Source: Manihot esculenta (Eukaryota > Streptophyta > Magnoliopsida > Malpighiales > Euphorbiaceae). From it: a stretch of 64,000 bases of DNA. Numbering within the stretch: position 1 is the stretch's first letter; every line of letters starts with the position of its first letter. Below the pieces are notes generated by a model. It saw only the letters and a program-made list of their open reading frames with translations, did no database searches and was not told the DNA's origin. A program made the position numbers and the translations under genes. This document shows positions 20,765 through 35,300 of the stretch, piece after piece. The stretch spans positions 34,337,342-34,401,341 of the forward strand of contig NC_035172.2 of assembly GCF_001659605.2 (NCBI RefSeq). Reading direction: 5' to 3'.

Positions 20765-21082
20765 GAGATAAAAGTTTCTAAAGACTACAAAGCAGCAAAG
20801 GCCCAATGGCGTTCTTGTAAAGAAAATATTAGAAAACCCATTGTTGTGCAAGTGGCCGAGATTTGCGATAACTATTTAGTTTCAGATACCCATAAGCCCT
20901 CGATGCCGAATATCGAAAAGGATTGGTAATTAATTGGTCATATCTTCCTAAATGACACCCATTTGGAGGCCTATGTGAGGTCTGTTAGAGAGCTGATCAC
21001 TGGCCCTATTAAATGCAAATGTGTAAAGCAAGGAAGAGCAATGATAGACAATTCAATTTCCTTTCGTTTAGCTGAAGACTAG
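20765..21082 (+). pseudogene. Possible coding remnant, family unknown
   Basis: A 106-codon plus-strand frame with one internal stop (TAA after the block PSMPNIEKDW). The amino-acid text looks coding (for example KPIVVQVAEICDNYLVSDTH and LEAYVRSVRELITGPIKC) unlike the AT-rich surroundings, but I do not recognise it. It has no obvious start or splice context. It might be a stray exon fragment captured by a transposon or the rest of a dead gene. Confidence 0.35.
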
Positions 21083-24000
21083 CTATGTATTCAGTCCAAA
21101 AATGAGTCTAAGGTCAGTCAGTTCCCCAAACATGCATGCAATAATCTGTGTTATTTTCCCTGAAAAGATGTAATAGAAAAGAAAGTAGAGAGCTATATAC
21201 AACAATTATTGTGGAAGATATTTTATGATACTTTGCATAAAAAGAAGGTATCTTAAAGAAAGTTGGTACTTTAAAAGACAAGTGTTGGATTAAAGGGAAG
21301 TAAATTTCAAAAGATCATTAGTCATTATATATATAGAAAAATGAAGGATGGAAAAACTTTAGTACAGGCATGCTCAATGGATATGTTCCTTTTCAAAAAC
21401 TTGCTTTACAACTTGTGAATTAATAATAATTATTGGCAGATTGGAAAAGCACCTATACCTTACTATTTTCTTACAAAATTAATTGTGTTTTCTCTATCAA
21501 ACAAAAAAAATTCTGTTTCTTTTAATTCTCACCAATTGCAATTAAAGCAGCCTTGACAAAATACATTCAACTTTCCTCACCATTTTCTTTTTTGGGTTTT
21601 TTATTTTTTTTTTCAGATAATTGCTTTTTGGGTTATTTTATAGATTAATGGTTTTTTTTTTGGGATAAGATAATGGATTTAAAAAAAAAAAAAAACATAT
21701 TGACTTTTGAGTTTCTTGAAGTGTAAAGAGAAAAAGACCATATAGACTCAACTTTTTACAATGAATATATCCATGGTATTGCAGGGAGAGGATGGGACAA
21801 ATGCCATTGCTCTCTATTATTTCCTAAATTTTCTTGTCACATTGATTGGGGAAATGGGCAGAAGAGATAAATTCCTTCAGAAAAGTTATCGACTTATTTA
21901 TTAGGACACCTACCCTACCTATCTACTGGATCAATTAGAGAATCGAATTATTGTTCTTATTCTGTGACGTTATATAGTCGGATGATGGGATGATAGACTA
22001 AGCCATGCATGCATGCATGATGATTCTACTTAAAACTTTCAACTTGTCTTTCATGGTTGTGGTTCCATGTATGTTTAATATTATCATTAGAAGACTGCAT
22101 GGTTCAGTCAATGGGAGTTGCATGGGTCTGAAAATCCTTTCATAACTCCTCTTGTCTTTGTTCTCGTTCGTGTCATAAATTGGATTCATGCATAGAATAA
22201 AGAAGTGACCCAAAAACACATTCCCAATTATTCGTCTTATTTCTCATCAGTCACTTCCGTAAGTGTCAGAAGGATACAGAAGGGGTCGGCCAATGACCTA
22301 ATTTATCTACAGGTTCTATTCATTTGTTCCCCATAACAAGGGCATCTGGGGCACATGGGGATCCATGTGACCATGAGTTGGGCACCTCTCGCCAGTGAGT
22401 GGCTCTATACAAATATACAGAAAGGTAATTATATATAGTAATCCAAAGACAAATTAAAACCGCCACCGCCCTCCTCTCCTCTGTAGTTGTGATTGTGGTG
22501 GCGGCAGCTCGACCCTCAAAGCGGGGACCAATTCCCAATAAAAATACAGGTGTTGAAACTATATCCTTGTATCACCACACAACAATGGCTCAACGTTGCT
22601 CATCTCTGAAACATGTCTTTATTACAATGAGTATTCGTGGGAATCATCAAATTTACATTTTTATAATGGGTATGGTGTAGCCGTCCACATGAAAGATCTT
22701 ATTACTTTTATATATTCTAAGGTTTGGGTTGGTGGGAGCATGAGGGATTCAAATGTGACCATAATCTAAAATGCATCAAATATTTATTATTATAATACAA
22801 AAATAAGGCTGAGCATGAGATCTAAAATAGCTATATAGGTATTGAAGAGGGGAAGAAGCCATGAATGGTGGAGCAAAAAGAGGATACATACATGATTTAA
22901 TTTAGGTAGCTAGGGTTAGGGTTGGTTTTGCATTGGGGACAGGGCATAAGATCTGTTCCCCTTTCTACCAATAATTGAAGCTTAAAAGGGCTTAGTTTAA
23001 TTCAGTTAAGGCACCAATGATGAGTGTTGAAGCTAGTGGACTCCATCTTTCCACGTCCTAAAGAACCGAGGTTGTCAAAGGTTGGAGCCATGTTAGTGTC
23101 TCTATTCAAAAATACATGTGTTTTCTTCACATCAAAAACAACAACGTAAGTGGATTCCAACTCCTCATTGCAACCATAGATTCCCTTACCTAGTAGTGGT
23201 GGGTTTCCCTTTCACTAACCTACCCAAAAAAAAAAAAAAAAAGTTTTTATCTTCCTCTCTCCCCCCTCCTTATCAAGCAACAAAAATTAACCCATCATCC
23301 AAAATTTTTATAGATATCAAGGAACCTGGCCTACCCCTGCTTTTTTATTTCTAAAAAAAATTTCATTTAATTCGTTATTATGAAAAGATTCATTACTTAA
23401 TTCTTCAATTTTTAAAAATGTTCATAAAATTTTAAAAATTTTATTAATTAATTTCTTTATTAATTTTAAAAATATTTAAAAAAATCTAAATATTTAGAGT
23501 AATTCACATTTATATTGAACATTTTAAATTTTGGATAATGAATCCTTTCAATTTTGACACAATTATAATTAAGAGAATTAAATTGAATTTTAAAAAATTA
23601 ATGATAAATTATAATATAGTTTTTAAAATTTTATATTATTAATAAAATATATAATTCTTTAATTTAAATTTTATATTAAAACTAAATATACCTTATATTT
23701 ATTATATGCAATATTAAATATATTATAAATATTTATTATAAATATATATTATATAAAATATCATATATAAATAATATATATTAAAATATTTCAATGATAC
23801 TCAATATTATAAATTATGTGAATATTTTTTATATTTGAAAAACTTTATTTTCTATTAATAATATTGTAAATAAAATAAAAATATCATATGTTTTAAATAG
23901 TAAAGTTTTATTTTTTTATATTTTAAATTTTTATTAATAATTTATGATATTATATAAAAGTGAAAATAAGAAATAAATAATGAGATTAACAAGAAAATGA

Positions 24001-25170
24001 CATTGTATTTAAAGATTATTTTATTAGTCAAATGTAATTTTAGGACTATATTATAAATTTTTAAAATTTAATTTAGTATTCTTGGTTATAATTATGGTAA
24101 ATTAAAAATGTTTAATTTTACGATTCAATATTTAAAGTTTCAATATTTAAAGTGTTGAACATAAATGTGAATTATCGTAAATGTTTAAATTTTTTTTAAT
24201 AATTTTTAATTTTAATTATTAAATATTTACTATTTACTCAGTATCGTATGAAAAAAAATTTATTTATTAATTTTTTAATTTTATAAAAATATCTACTAAT
24301 TAATTTTTTTATATTGAAAATACTTTAGATTTTTAATAAAATTTAACAATTAAAATTAAAATAGAAACTAATTAATAAATTTTTTTAAATCCCATAGATA
24401 TTTTAACATAATTTTTTAAAATCGATACATTAATTAAGAGTTTTTTGATATTATTGAAATTAAATAGTAAATTTATTTTTGTTTCAATAAATTAACAATC
24501 AGTATACGTACAATTCCTAGTTTCCTAACACATATAGACTCCAACTAACACCTAAACTATATGTAGACTGCTTTCTATTGCTTGTGGGGGTTTGCAAAGA
24601 TCATTAATGAATAAACAAATCTTCCACCAATGAAGTTGTGGTGCATGCTTGTTTCTTACATCAAACAACATAGACCCGTGCCAGCATCTGAACCATGTAA
24701 TTATCTATTCAATTTGTAAGATTTAAGACTGAATTATTATAAGTTGCTTCACCAAAAATAATAAAAAAGGGCAGAATTATTTATTAAATTGGCCACCCAT
24801 GTCCTATTTCATTTTTCTATTTGTAAAAATGTTATCTATAAAGCATATTAAAATTGTTCCAAATCTTTTCTCGCCCTTGTCTGAGAAAAGGGTGTATGCT
24901 ATTCTTTGGTAAGCACAAAAGGAGACACATACAAAATTAGACATCCAGAAGAGATTAGTCTGATAATTACATACATAGACACAAAACTATATAAAATTTT
25001 CCAAAAAAATAAAGAAAAAAGAAGCTTTTTTGAATAATTGAACACAACCAGCCTAGCTAGCTAGTTGCTTGGCATCGTAGTAATTAAATAAACAAATTAG
25101 TTTCGAGTAGAGGGTTTCATAATTGACTATTCCAAAGAAAAGAAAAATAATTACTTTCTTGAAATGTGAG

Positions 25171-25205
25171 AAAGAAAAGAAAAGAAAAGAAAAGAAAAGA
25201 AAAGA
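25171..25205. repeat. (AAAAG)n microsatellite
   Basis: About seven perfect pentamer units in an AT-rich spacer. Confidence 0.9.
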
Positions 25206-26141
25206 AGAGTGGCAGTTCTTCTACCTAGAATTCCCTATAATGCAACTATGATATCAGCTGGGGAAGATAACAAAACCCTCCTTGATATGACACAATTAAC
25301 TAGCATGCACATGCATTATCAATAAATATAGCTTAAAATATCAGCTGTTTATTAAAAAAAAAACATTATTAATTAATTATTCTCTCATTGAGTAATCCAA
25401 GCTTGAAGGAGAGAAGGAGCATTTCATAAAGAAAAACTGAAATGGGATAGTAAGGTACACCATTTTTTGGATGATCCACCTCATAAGTTTGTTCTTTTGA
25501 CTCAGCATTTTAGATAAAATTAAAAGTAAACTAAAAGAAAGAGTTCTTTGGGGCCTCCACATTACACTCCAAATCTCCTTTGATCCAATCATAAATGCTT
25601 AAGATTATCTTATCTTCATAGTAAGTGTTTGTCAGTGAGCTTTGATAATATGATCTATCAAATTACTTAACTTTTTTTTAAGCCTTTCTTGTTCTTGCAT
25701 TGCATCCATAGCTAGCTGGTTCTTGTATTCTTATGCATATGCTATGAGAGGCCTTAGCTAGCTACTTTGAACTTTTTTAATGTCAATCATAGAGGATGTG
25801 TAGTTATTACATTGGACCGATTCTGTACTATAAATGTGATTAAAGTTGCCTACGATAGAATGCATTTATACATATCTATAGCCTACCTATGTTCTCGGAA
25901 AGATGAAGCCCTTTTCAATTTGGTCCTTAAGGGAAAAGGGGGATTTAAGAAGAGAAAATTAGTAATTAATTCATTGGCATTATCTTCTCATGCTGACTTA
26001 AGAGGATTAATTGAAAAAATTAAGGTGGTACTTGGTACTTACTAGTTTTCATGTAAGAGTAATGAGGAGTTCAATTTTCCATCCCACCAAACACAACCTT
26101 TCTCCATACCTTTCTATAGAATGATGCTTGACACCTCACCC

Positions 26142-26170
26142 CCTCTCTCTCTCTCTCTCTCTCTTTCTCT
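26142..26170. repeat. (CT)n microsatellite
   Basis: About twelve CT dinucleotides with one T interruption. Confidence 0.9.
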
Positions 26171-26563
26171 GCTACTTAAAGGTGGTCACCTTCGGAATCA
26201 ATGAGGAAGTGTATTTGGAAGGTGGTAAGTTAAAGGTCAAATACTGCCATAATATAAAGAAGCAGGATTTACTTTGAGGGTTTTTTTTAATTATTACTAT
26301 CATCAGAATGGTTAAAGTGAGAAAGTAAAATTTCTCTATTCATTTAGCCAACCCCTTGCAAAATTACAAGTCTTTACCCCTTTGTACTCGGGTAATTACA
26401 AGATGCATGTACAAGGCTTTGAAGCCAATAAATAGTTAACTTTTTTTTTATATATATATATATTTTTTCTTTTCTTGTCCAGTTGTTTTAAACAATGAAG
26501 CAAGAAAATTAGAGTCTAATCCCACCCTTAATTACATTTCTTAAAGGGGCTAATCTTTAGTCT

Positions 26564-28686
26564 TTACAGCCTCGGCTGCCCTCGCAGGGAGACTTGTTTC
26601 CACTCTACTAAACGTTGCAAAAAATCCATCACCTGCAAGAATATTTCCAATTGTGCATTAGCCTCACTATTCACTGAATAGGCATGCAAATTTTTTTTAA
26701 ACAAAAAACTTGCCTGGGTGGGTTCCTGTAGAGAATACGATGCATTTGTGTCCTTTGGAAATTTAGAGACTAGGATACCAAAACCTTGTCCTCTTTCTCT
26801 TAATACCTATTTACAATTTAAAAAAAAAAAATACCCATTAGCCTAAAACATCACAGTTTCTTTTTTAGACAAAAAAAAAAAAAACATTGGATACCTTGAA
26901 TGCATCTTCATCTGTTCGATCATCTCCAATATAAACAGGGAAAACATCGGTACAATTGGCAAATCCTGTAGCAATAAGAGTAGAGTTAAAAAAGGATGAT
27001 GAATATTAGCATTTTTTTATATAATTGGCTTTGACAAGAGTCTAACTCGAGACTATTCAAGTCTGGAGATGGACTCCAGCATTTAGTGGGAGAGTGACCA
27101 CTTTTCAGATAATACGGTCTTAGTTATGATTATTTAAAGTTTCATAAATAGACAAGTAAAACCATAGAAAACTCACCAAGTGACTCCAACAAAAATTCAA
27201 GAGCCTTCCCTTTGTCCCATTTAATAGTAGGACGGATTTCCAATACCTGTATAAAATAAAATATTAATATTGAAAAAATTCCAATAAATTTTTTAAAAAA
27301 TGTAACGAGTTATTAGATGCCACGTCACACCTTTCTCCCTTGAGTAAGTCTCAGCTTTGGGTAATCTTTCAAGACTGACCTAACCACTTGGGCCAGTTCA
27401 CTCCATTTCTGTAATTTTCATGCAAAGTTAGTTAACATTACACTCGAAAAAAAGTTTATATATATAAATATATATATGACTGATAACTGTGATTGATTTG
27501 ATTCTTTATTGTTTTCTACCTTCTCATCAACACAGCGAAAATGGACTGACACACAGAACTTATTGTTCTCCACCTTAGCTCCTGGAGTTGATTTTGTTTT
27601 CTCTATCAGTTCCTTGTAAACCTCATCGATCATGGGTAGAAATTCACTTGCAGGTTGGAAGATGAGAGCTTCACTTCCCTGAGGAATGAGGGAAGAGATT
27701 GTGAGAAAACAGAGAAAACAAGCAGAAATTACAAGTTTTTTTCAGCTAATATGGAGCCAAAGATGTATTACTTTCTTGTATTTGGAGCCTTTTGCTGGTC
27801 CCTTAATGTCCATGCCATGGCTTCCAGCATAGTACAGCTCTGCTAACCGTACAAAGTTATACACCTATAATAAACAAAAGAAGGCGAAAAATCAGAACTG
27901 AATAAGGAAGATTAAAAAATCAAGTTTTGCATTCAAAACAGCAGCAAGAAACCAAACAACTTCGGATTGGATTGGAATGTACCTTGTCTCTGCATCTCCC
28001 ACTCACTATAGCAGTTGGGAAACACTTGGCCAGCTTTCTCACTGTTGCTCTCATCTAATTTAAACAAGAAAAGATGAAGCTTTAGTAACAATGGCTCTAG
28101 CCAGATATCAAATACTAAAGTTAACAGAGACAAAGGCTTCACCTTCTTGGACATGAAAGCTCGATCTGGGTCATCAACAATAGGAGAAAGGGTACCATCA
28201 TAGTCCAAAAACATTACAATTTGCTTCCCTTTTGACGCCTCAATTATCTGCTCAAACATGTCCAAGGCCGATGGGTGATGAAGCTGCAAATGTTATAAAA
28301 CAAGCAGGATCAATCGTCTTTTCCCATTGCCAACACGAAAACTCCATTTATAGTTTGGGTCTTTTTTTTATTTAAATAAAATTTCTCTTCTGTTCTGTTT
28401 TAATACTCACAATCCATGAGCCTTGGTCATCAGTGATAGAGGGTGTGGATTTGAGATGGGTAGGAGATGAGGCTCTCATTGAATCAACCCAGGCGTTTAT
28501 CCTTGCCCCTCCATTGATTTCAAGATTCTTCAGAAGTTTCTTTCTTGAAATGGAGATGTAGCCACCAGGAGCGGCAGGTGGCTTCTGTGCGGCGGTGGGG
28601 AAGATAGAAGAGTCCGACACGTGCACAGTGATTGCCAAGTTGATGGTGGATTTTGGATCGGATACTACCACATTTTGGTTCGTCAT
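26564..28686 (-). CDS. Trehalose-6-phosphate phosphatase (TPP)
   Basis: Ten exons on the minus strand: 28686-28411, 28283-28143, 28054-27983, 27864-27772, 27678-27520, 27408-27331, 27246-27177, 26965-26895, 26806-26714, 26632-26564. They total 1122 nt in one frame (373 aa), the usual plant TPP length. The enzyme dephosphorylates trehalose-6-phosphate to trehalose, controlling a sugar signal. HAD-superfamily motifs are present: [11 protein letters not shown] with catalytic Asp119 and Asp121, [20 protein letters not shown], and [10 protein letters not shown] near residues 310-318. All introns are GT-AG except the last (26633-26713), whose donor reads CAG/GCAAGT, a GC-AG intron. The variable N-terminus ends about residue 92. 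A small 5' UTR intron and a TATA box lie upstream. Two G-boxes are in the promoter. Confidence 0.95.
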
Positions 28687-28702
28687 CTTGGTTCTAATGT
28701 CC

Positions 28703-28818
28703 CTACAAAAAAAATCCAAAACCACTCTGTTTTTTAGACTAAAGAAAGTACCAAAAAAGATAAACACAATCGAGAACCAAAACAGACCCATTTGAGAAAA
28801 TACACACTGAAAAGGTAC
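28703..28818 (-). other. Probable 5' UTR intron of the TPP gene
   Basis: Minus-strand donor AAG/GTACCT at 28818 and acceptor TTTTTTTTGTAG/GG ending at 28703, 116 bases long and T-rich, 16 bases before the start codon. Inferred from splice motifs only. Confidence 0.55.
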
Positions 28819-29043
28819 CTTGGATTCTTGAAAGGAATAAACAAGAAATGAAGAAGTAATAGAGGAGTTAAAAGAAAACAGAGTGCTATGACTATTCAAG
28901 CTTGGAAATTAGATAGAGAGAAGAAGAAAACAAATGGCAGAGAGAAGCGAAAAAACAGGCCACAAAGATTTGAAGAGGAAGAGAACGAGTGAGAGAGAGA
29001 AAGAGAATGTGTGCTTGTGAGAGAGACAGAGGCGAATGGTCGA

Positions 29044-29050
29044 TTTTATA
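29044..29050 (-). promoter_or_regulatory. TATA box of the TPP gene
   Basis: Minus-strand CTATAAAATCG, with a GA/CT-rich leader downstream (28980-29035). It implies a start of transcription near 29015 and a 5' UTR of about 210 bases after splicing. Confidence 0.7.
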
Positions 29051-29261
29051 GTTGGAACCAGACGCTAACGGACGAGCGAGCTTAAAGTACCCACCACTCC
29101 TAAGCTCCAAAAAATGGGACCCACAAGGGGCGGAAGAGATAAGGGCCCACACCTCTGTCCCAGCCCCCGAAATCCTGAGGCGGGTCCCACCAACGAGTCT
29201 TTCACTCAGAAGCCTAGTAGCCGTCTTCCATAACTTCACTGGCCAAAGCTAGCCGGTTTTC

Positions 29262-29316
29262 CACGTGGCCGACATTCCTTGGCTGATACATACTTACTTT
29301 GTGCTTATGCCACGTG
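29262..29316 (-). promoter_or_regulatory. Two G-boxes upstream of TPP
   Basis: CACGTG at 29262-29267 (in CCACGTGGCC) and 29311-29316 (in GCCACGTGTTG), about 215 and 265 bases upstream of the TATA box. Both have the flanks of functional ABRE/G-box sites (established knowledge of bZIP binding); actual use is inferred. Confidence 0.6.
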
Positions 29317-29339
29317 TTGACGCTCACATTCCAGACCTC

Positions 29340-32300
29340 TAAACCCACGGGTTGTTTATCCTGGAGCAGTATTTCCAAAAATGGAGCTGAACCGGAGTAT
29401 TATGGAACCCAAAAGGCCGAAACCCAACCTATTTTGAGGAATAGCAACCGAACCGTGGCTCATAAGGTACGCCCCCTGTAATCTGAAACGAAACCAACGG
29501 CTATAACCTAACCCCCTTTGTTATTTAGCAATCTTGCAAAACCAGCTGCTGCGATTCTCCTATTTCCACTATTTTATAAGCAAACCCCCTTTTCCCATGC
29601 ATTTTCCTATTACTACACCCGCTTGTTCATGCTATTCATAAGCCGTTCTTTTCTAATCAGAAAATAAAACCCGACTCTAAAAGAATTATGAAATTAAAAC
29701 TCATTAAATTTCACATAAATAAAATGATGCAACATTATGAGACCGGTCCTGTAATGAGAGGAGGATCAGATTGATTATGCACTCAAACCTATCCATAAAA
29801 ATTTCAGTCCGGTGATATAACATAAAATAAGGAGAAGCAAACTCAGCTATTTCACAATTCTGTCAACATGAACGTTAAAAAAATTAAATAATCGTCTAGT
29901 ATAAAGAAATATTTTAATACATCCGTACGTATTGATTTAAGTAATAAAAATAGATAATATTATAATAAAAAAATGATTAAACGCTAAAAAAATAAAAAAT
30001 AACATTTTTTTTAACTAAATTTAAACGCGGACTATAAATCCTATTTTTAAAACATTATAACATCATAATTCATTATAATTTTCACTTAATTACTATCACA
30101 ACTGAAATATATTTCACAATTTTCTCTACTTGCTTCTATTAGGGCAGGCAATAGTCTGAACACTATTCTTACACAATTCCTTGTAGACTTGCATTATAAA
30201 AATTTAGTATATATTTATTAATTAATACTTTATTTATCAGGAACTCAAATGAATCTCTTTGTTCCCCATTCACAAGCAAAGAAGCCAATAACAAAAAAAA
30301 TTTTCAATATTTTTTTTCTTAAAGAAAATTATTCATACTTGATAGTCAATTTTTTGGAAGAGAAAACAAAATTGAACAACTGTCACACGTGTCTAGAAAC
30401 CCAGAATTTGCTGTCCAAGCTTAAATTGACTGTGCTTGTACCTAATCCAAACTCTCTGACGCAGCCACCTGGCCTACCACATAGGCTGGACTGTAAACTT
30501 CATTAAAAAAAAAATTAGACAGATGTTGGTCTCTAATTCTCTGTTAATGTGAATATAATTAGACAGATGTTGAACGACAATCTCTCTCGACACCTTCCTC
30601 TGAATGCAGTCTTCAAATTATATATTTTTTTAAAAAAATTCCAATTAAAATAAAATTATTAATTAATCCTTAAATCTGAATCATAATCTGTCCTAACCGA
30701 CCACCACCCTATGTTGATACCAAACCATATATTTATAATTAAATTAAGCAATTTCTGTACATAATAATGGTGAGAGAGAAACAAAATTAACCAACCAAGA
30801 TGACTTGCATGCCAAGAATACAATTAAAATAATTAAAAAGAGATTCTCTATTGACTAAAATAAATCAAAAGAAGAGAGAACATTTTGAAAGATTTTAGTC
30901 TTTCTTTCTTATTATATATTAAATTAATAATAACAACAATTTCTTTTTCTTGTTCATAATTTTTTTTTTCAAAAACCAAGAAAGTCACGTATTGATTCTC
31001 TGATCATATGATATAAAAAAAATAAATATATTTATGGCCACCACGTTCAGAAATTCTCACATGGGTTAGTATTTATTATTGAATTTTCTTTTTGCATCTT
31101 TGTAACCAAAAATAAATAATTTTTTATACGTAAGTTCACATTACATTATGAGAAGGAAGATCTTAGAGTTCATTCTTTATTGGACGAAACAGGAGGCCTT
31201 TCGAGATGGCGCATGCCTCTTAAACTACTGGTTTTCTTATTTAATTAAATTAAAAATTTTAAAAAGTAAACTATAAAGTATAAAATTAAATTTTTATTAA
31301 TCCAAGTGTGATTCCGTGTTCTTCGCCTAAATCTACGCTTTTATTAATTAGTTCATCATCTTCTCTCAATTTTACACTAATAAAATTAATTTTTTTTAAT
31401 TCAATAAAATTAATTTTTTTTAATAAAAAAAAATAGTAGAATGATTAAATAAATTGTTAGATTGAATCTTCTAGATAAAGTCAATTTTGAAAGATTAAAA
31501 TAGAGATATCCTCTAATAATGGAGGCCAAACCTACCATTAAAGCAAATAGAAAAAGTTGTACCACCATATATTCCACCAAATTATACTTGGTGAAAGTGA
31601 GAGTCATTATTTTATATTTTCAATAATAATTTAATTAATATTTAGTAGATACTAGAATAAAATTGAGAAAAAAAATAATATTTTTAAATTTTATAAAGTA
31701 ATAGATAATTCTGGTTAAATAATGTCTTAAAAATAGGAAATAAAATTATACGGAAGAGAATACGTAGTTTAAAATTAGCGGAGCAAGAAGTGTCTGTTGG
31801 CCATCTAGAGAACAAGAAACATCAGCGGATCCCCATGCAATAAAAAAACTACGTAGCCATAGCTAGGGTTTTGAGCTAAATATAAACTTACTGCTTAAAA
31901 TTTCAAACAATTAATGAAGACTTTTCTGAGAAAAAAAATATATTAATGAAGACTTTGTCATGAGCAATGTTCGTGTCCAGGGCGACACCACACGTGTACA
32001 GTGTTTCTTTCTTTTACTCTCCACATAGATACAGCTTGACCATACACGCGTCAAAAAATTATTGAATTCAAGGTCCACATCATTATTTGAAACAGGAGCT
32101 ACAAAAGCCAACTTCCATGGTCGGTAGACCGATTTAAGAATATAAACACAAAACATTAACATGTGTGTTTGTTTTGTGCTTAAATTTTTATGTGAAGTGA
32201 ATCCATCCATCCCCCCATGAACATGTTCTTGTTCTTACATTTTCGAGGTGAATATTTGCCTTAACCAAATTTGATTCTCTAATTCACATGGATTCATCAA

Positions 32301-35300
32301 TCTACAAAGCACGAACTCTCCATGAACCCAACATTCAGTGAGATATGTTAATGGGAAAAAAAAAAATTGACCACCAAAGATTAGCTTAGGTTGGTGTCAA
32401 TGAAAAGACAAGGAGTGTAATGTAAGTGTGCAAATTGGCACAAAAATGATTAGAAATCCATGTGGGTATGGCCCAAATCATTCACTAATCTCTCTCTCAC
32501 TCACTCCACGTTCAAACAAAAACTTGTAATCTTCTTTTTAATGTCGGCCCACCTATTGACACGTCGGTTTTTGACCCAGTGGGGGCGATGTGTCTCCGCC
32601 AGGACCAGGTGGTGCATGGATGGATGCAAATGTTATGGAACCATGCGCTAGTGGAAAAAATATTTGGTGGGTGAGAGTAGCATGTCACAGAAATGATGTG
32701 ATATTATTAATTAATAAAATTAAAATATATATTATATTATTATTTAATTTTATAAAAATATAAATTCTATTTATTGTATAATTTTTGGCATTAGTGGATG
32801 GAAACTGGAAAGGAAAATACTTTAAAATGTCACTTTGTGTTTATTGGATGACAGCCAGTTGCCATTCACACAAATATCCCCTAGTTTTCCTTCATCATTA
32901 TAATGGGACCCTTCTTTTTTTTTTAATTTTTTCTCCCAATTTTCCCTTTTCTTGTTGACATCGAAATTCAAATTCCCCTTTTTTATTATTATTTTTTTAA
33001 ATGCATATTTATGTTTATGAATTTCTTTACTTGTCAATCAGGCAATGGGTCCTGACATATATGAATCCCTGTGTGCTGTAATTAAACCAAGAAACCAACT
33101 CTACCTAGTTCATGAACTTATATGATTTTCTTTTGTTATTATTAATTAATAATTTCTTAATTATTAAATTAAATATTTACATCATTTCTCTATACATTCT
33201 TGAGTGAGCTCAATTTTACTTTTCTAATTTGATTATTACTTATATTTATAAAGTTTATAAATTCAACACACTCGAAAATAAATCTATTTCTTGAATGATA
33301 AAAAATTAATTAGATTTTATCAAAAATTTTAATTAATATTATTTGGTTAAAATAATATAAGAGAAATAATAAATTAAACTGTTAAAATTTTTTAAAAATT
33401 AAAAAATGAGTATTATAATAAAAAGAATTTTAATATGTAAAATTATAAAAATATTTAAAAAATAATTAAAATATAAAAATAATTTTTAAATAGTAAAATT
33501 TTTATTTTAAATTTTATAATAGATATGTGACTCCCATTACAATTATGAAAGTTGTGCATTTCAAAATTTTTCAAAAAAAAATTATCGTAAGTTTTCATCA
33601 AATGTCAACAGTAAAAATAAATCCGATATAAATCTATAACAAAATTTAAAATTAATTATTTGTGTCAATAAAAATGACCATTATAATAAAAATAATTATG
33701 TACAGCTCCTTAGAATTTGGAGATAAATTTTACAAATATTAGAATAAAAATAAAATATAATGGTAAAATTTATTAATTAATTATATTATATATATATATA
33801 TATAAAAGTGAACCGTTTATTTATTATCTAAAATGCCAATATCAAATTATCGAACGTTTACGAAGAATGAAGAAATGTCTGAATTCATGGCACTTTGTTG
33901 TATAGTCTCATCAAGTACTATACTTATTTACACAAACGAGGGAATTCCTTGCATCTGCTTCAGCAATGTCTCATTCATGGATAATTTTAGCAAACAACCC
34001 ACATTCTTTTTTTTTTTTTTTTTTCCTTTGGTGGATTTTAGGAAATAGGTAACAATGAATCTTTATTTAAATGGAATTACGTGATTGATTAATGCACAAG
34101 AATTTGACTAGGATAATAACAAATTGTGTTGGCCAACATGTGGAATGTTGGGAGAGTCCAAAATATGTGACTGCCTAAATATTGGTCAGTCAAATTATTG
34201 AAATCTTTGTTCGTTAATCTTGGAAGCTCATCTTCCTTTGTGACCGACAGCCAAAATTTGGGTGTAAGAAGAAATGATGTGAGTTGGGAAATCATCTCAA
34301 TAAGGACAACTTGCACATATGAAATCCTTCCTTTCACACAACTAAAGTAATAGGAAAAAGAAAAAAAAAATCAAAATCTTCTTGTTATATTAATCCTTGA
34401 CCACATAAAATCTCCAAAAAATATGGTCCCATTTGATGTAAACAAGATTAGATACTTGATTTTCTTTTTGTATTCTATGTGTTTTGTTTATTTTCAGCAA
34501 GTTGTGTGGGTTCCATCCTTGCTATATATGATTTTCTTTTTCTTTTTCTTTTTTTTAAAAAAAACTAAGTTTATCTTGCTCCATTAAAATCAAAAATTTT
34601 AATTTTTTACTTAAAAAAATGCATAATTGTCTAAAAATTTATTTAATTATTCTTCTTACAAATAATTTTTGTAGATAGATATTCTCTTCTAGTGAAACAC
34701 ACAGTAATCCATGGATAATTCTCTTTTAACTTTTACTACTTAATTACAAATGGGTCCCATAATTATGCTCAAACACTCAATTAGTTGGATATATATGTCC
34801 TAAATTTACGTAAAAAGTAATGAAATCTCAAAGCAAATAATTCAATTTGAATAAAGAATAAATCAGAATTGGACACATCTTGAATTCTTCATCTTCATCT
34901 TGATCTGTTTGTTGCCACGAAACCAAATCGAAATTAGAAACAAGGAAAAGGGGGAGGAGGTTCGAAGATTCCAAGACATAGGAGGAAACCAAGTTTTTCC
35001 CGATCAGGATTTCAACCAACAAAATAATGACTAACTGAAATAACTGCTAAGCCGACATATATACCACCGAGACTTTCGGTTTTTTGTGGGCCTAAAAAGA
35101 AAACTTTTTATATTGTAATGCCATGTAAGAGATGCATGGACCACAAACCCTCTTGCTTTGTGAGTGTGTTGTGTAGTGTGGGGTCGGTGCCATGTCATTG
35201 TCAAGTTGACTAATGAGAATACCAGCTGTGGGGTCCCCCAACCTATCCTTCCTTTTAACGATTAAAGAAGCTCTCTTATCTCCTAATCTGCATATCCCTT

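Larger units (their letters stand above)
21083..26563. other. Long gene-poor AT-rich spacer
   Basis: No supportable gene. 23370-24500 is an extremely AT-rich block resembling blocks at 1118-2900 and 51230-51470. The 92-aa frame at 25767-26045 (+) has no recognisable domain. The last about 200 bases are probably 3' UTR of the TPP gene. Confidence 0.5.

Noticed and set aside
25767..26045. 92-aa plus-strand frame
   Set aside because: Plausible length but no family similarity and no supporting signals.
30791..30810. CCAACCAAGATGACTTGCAT resembles miR169
   Set aside because: It has mismatches and a missing base against miR169 and no complementary arm nearby, so no hairpin precursor is supported.
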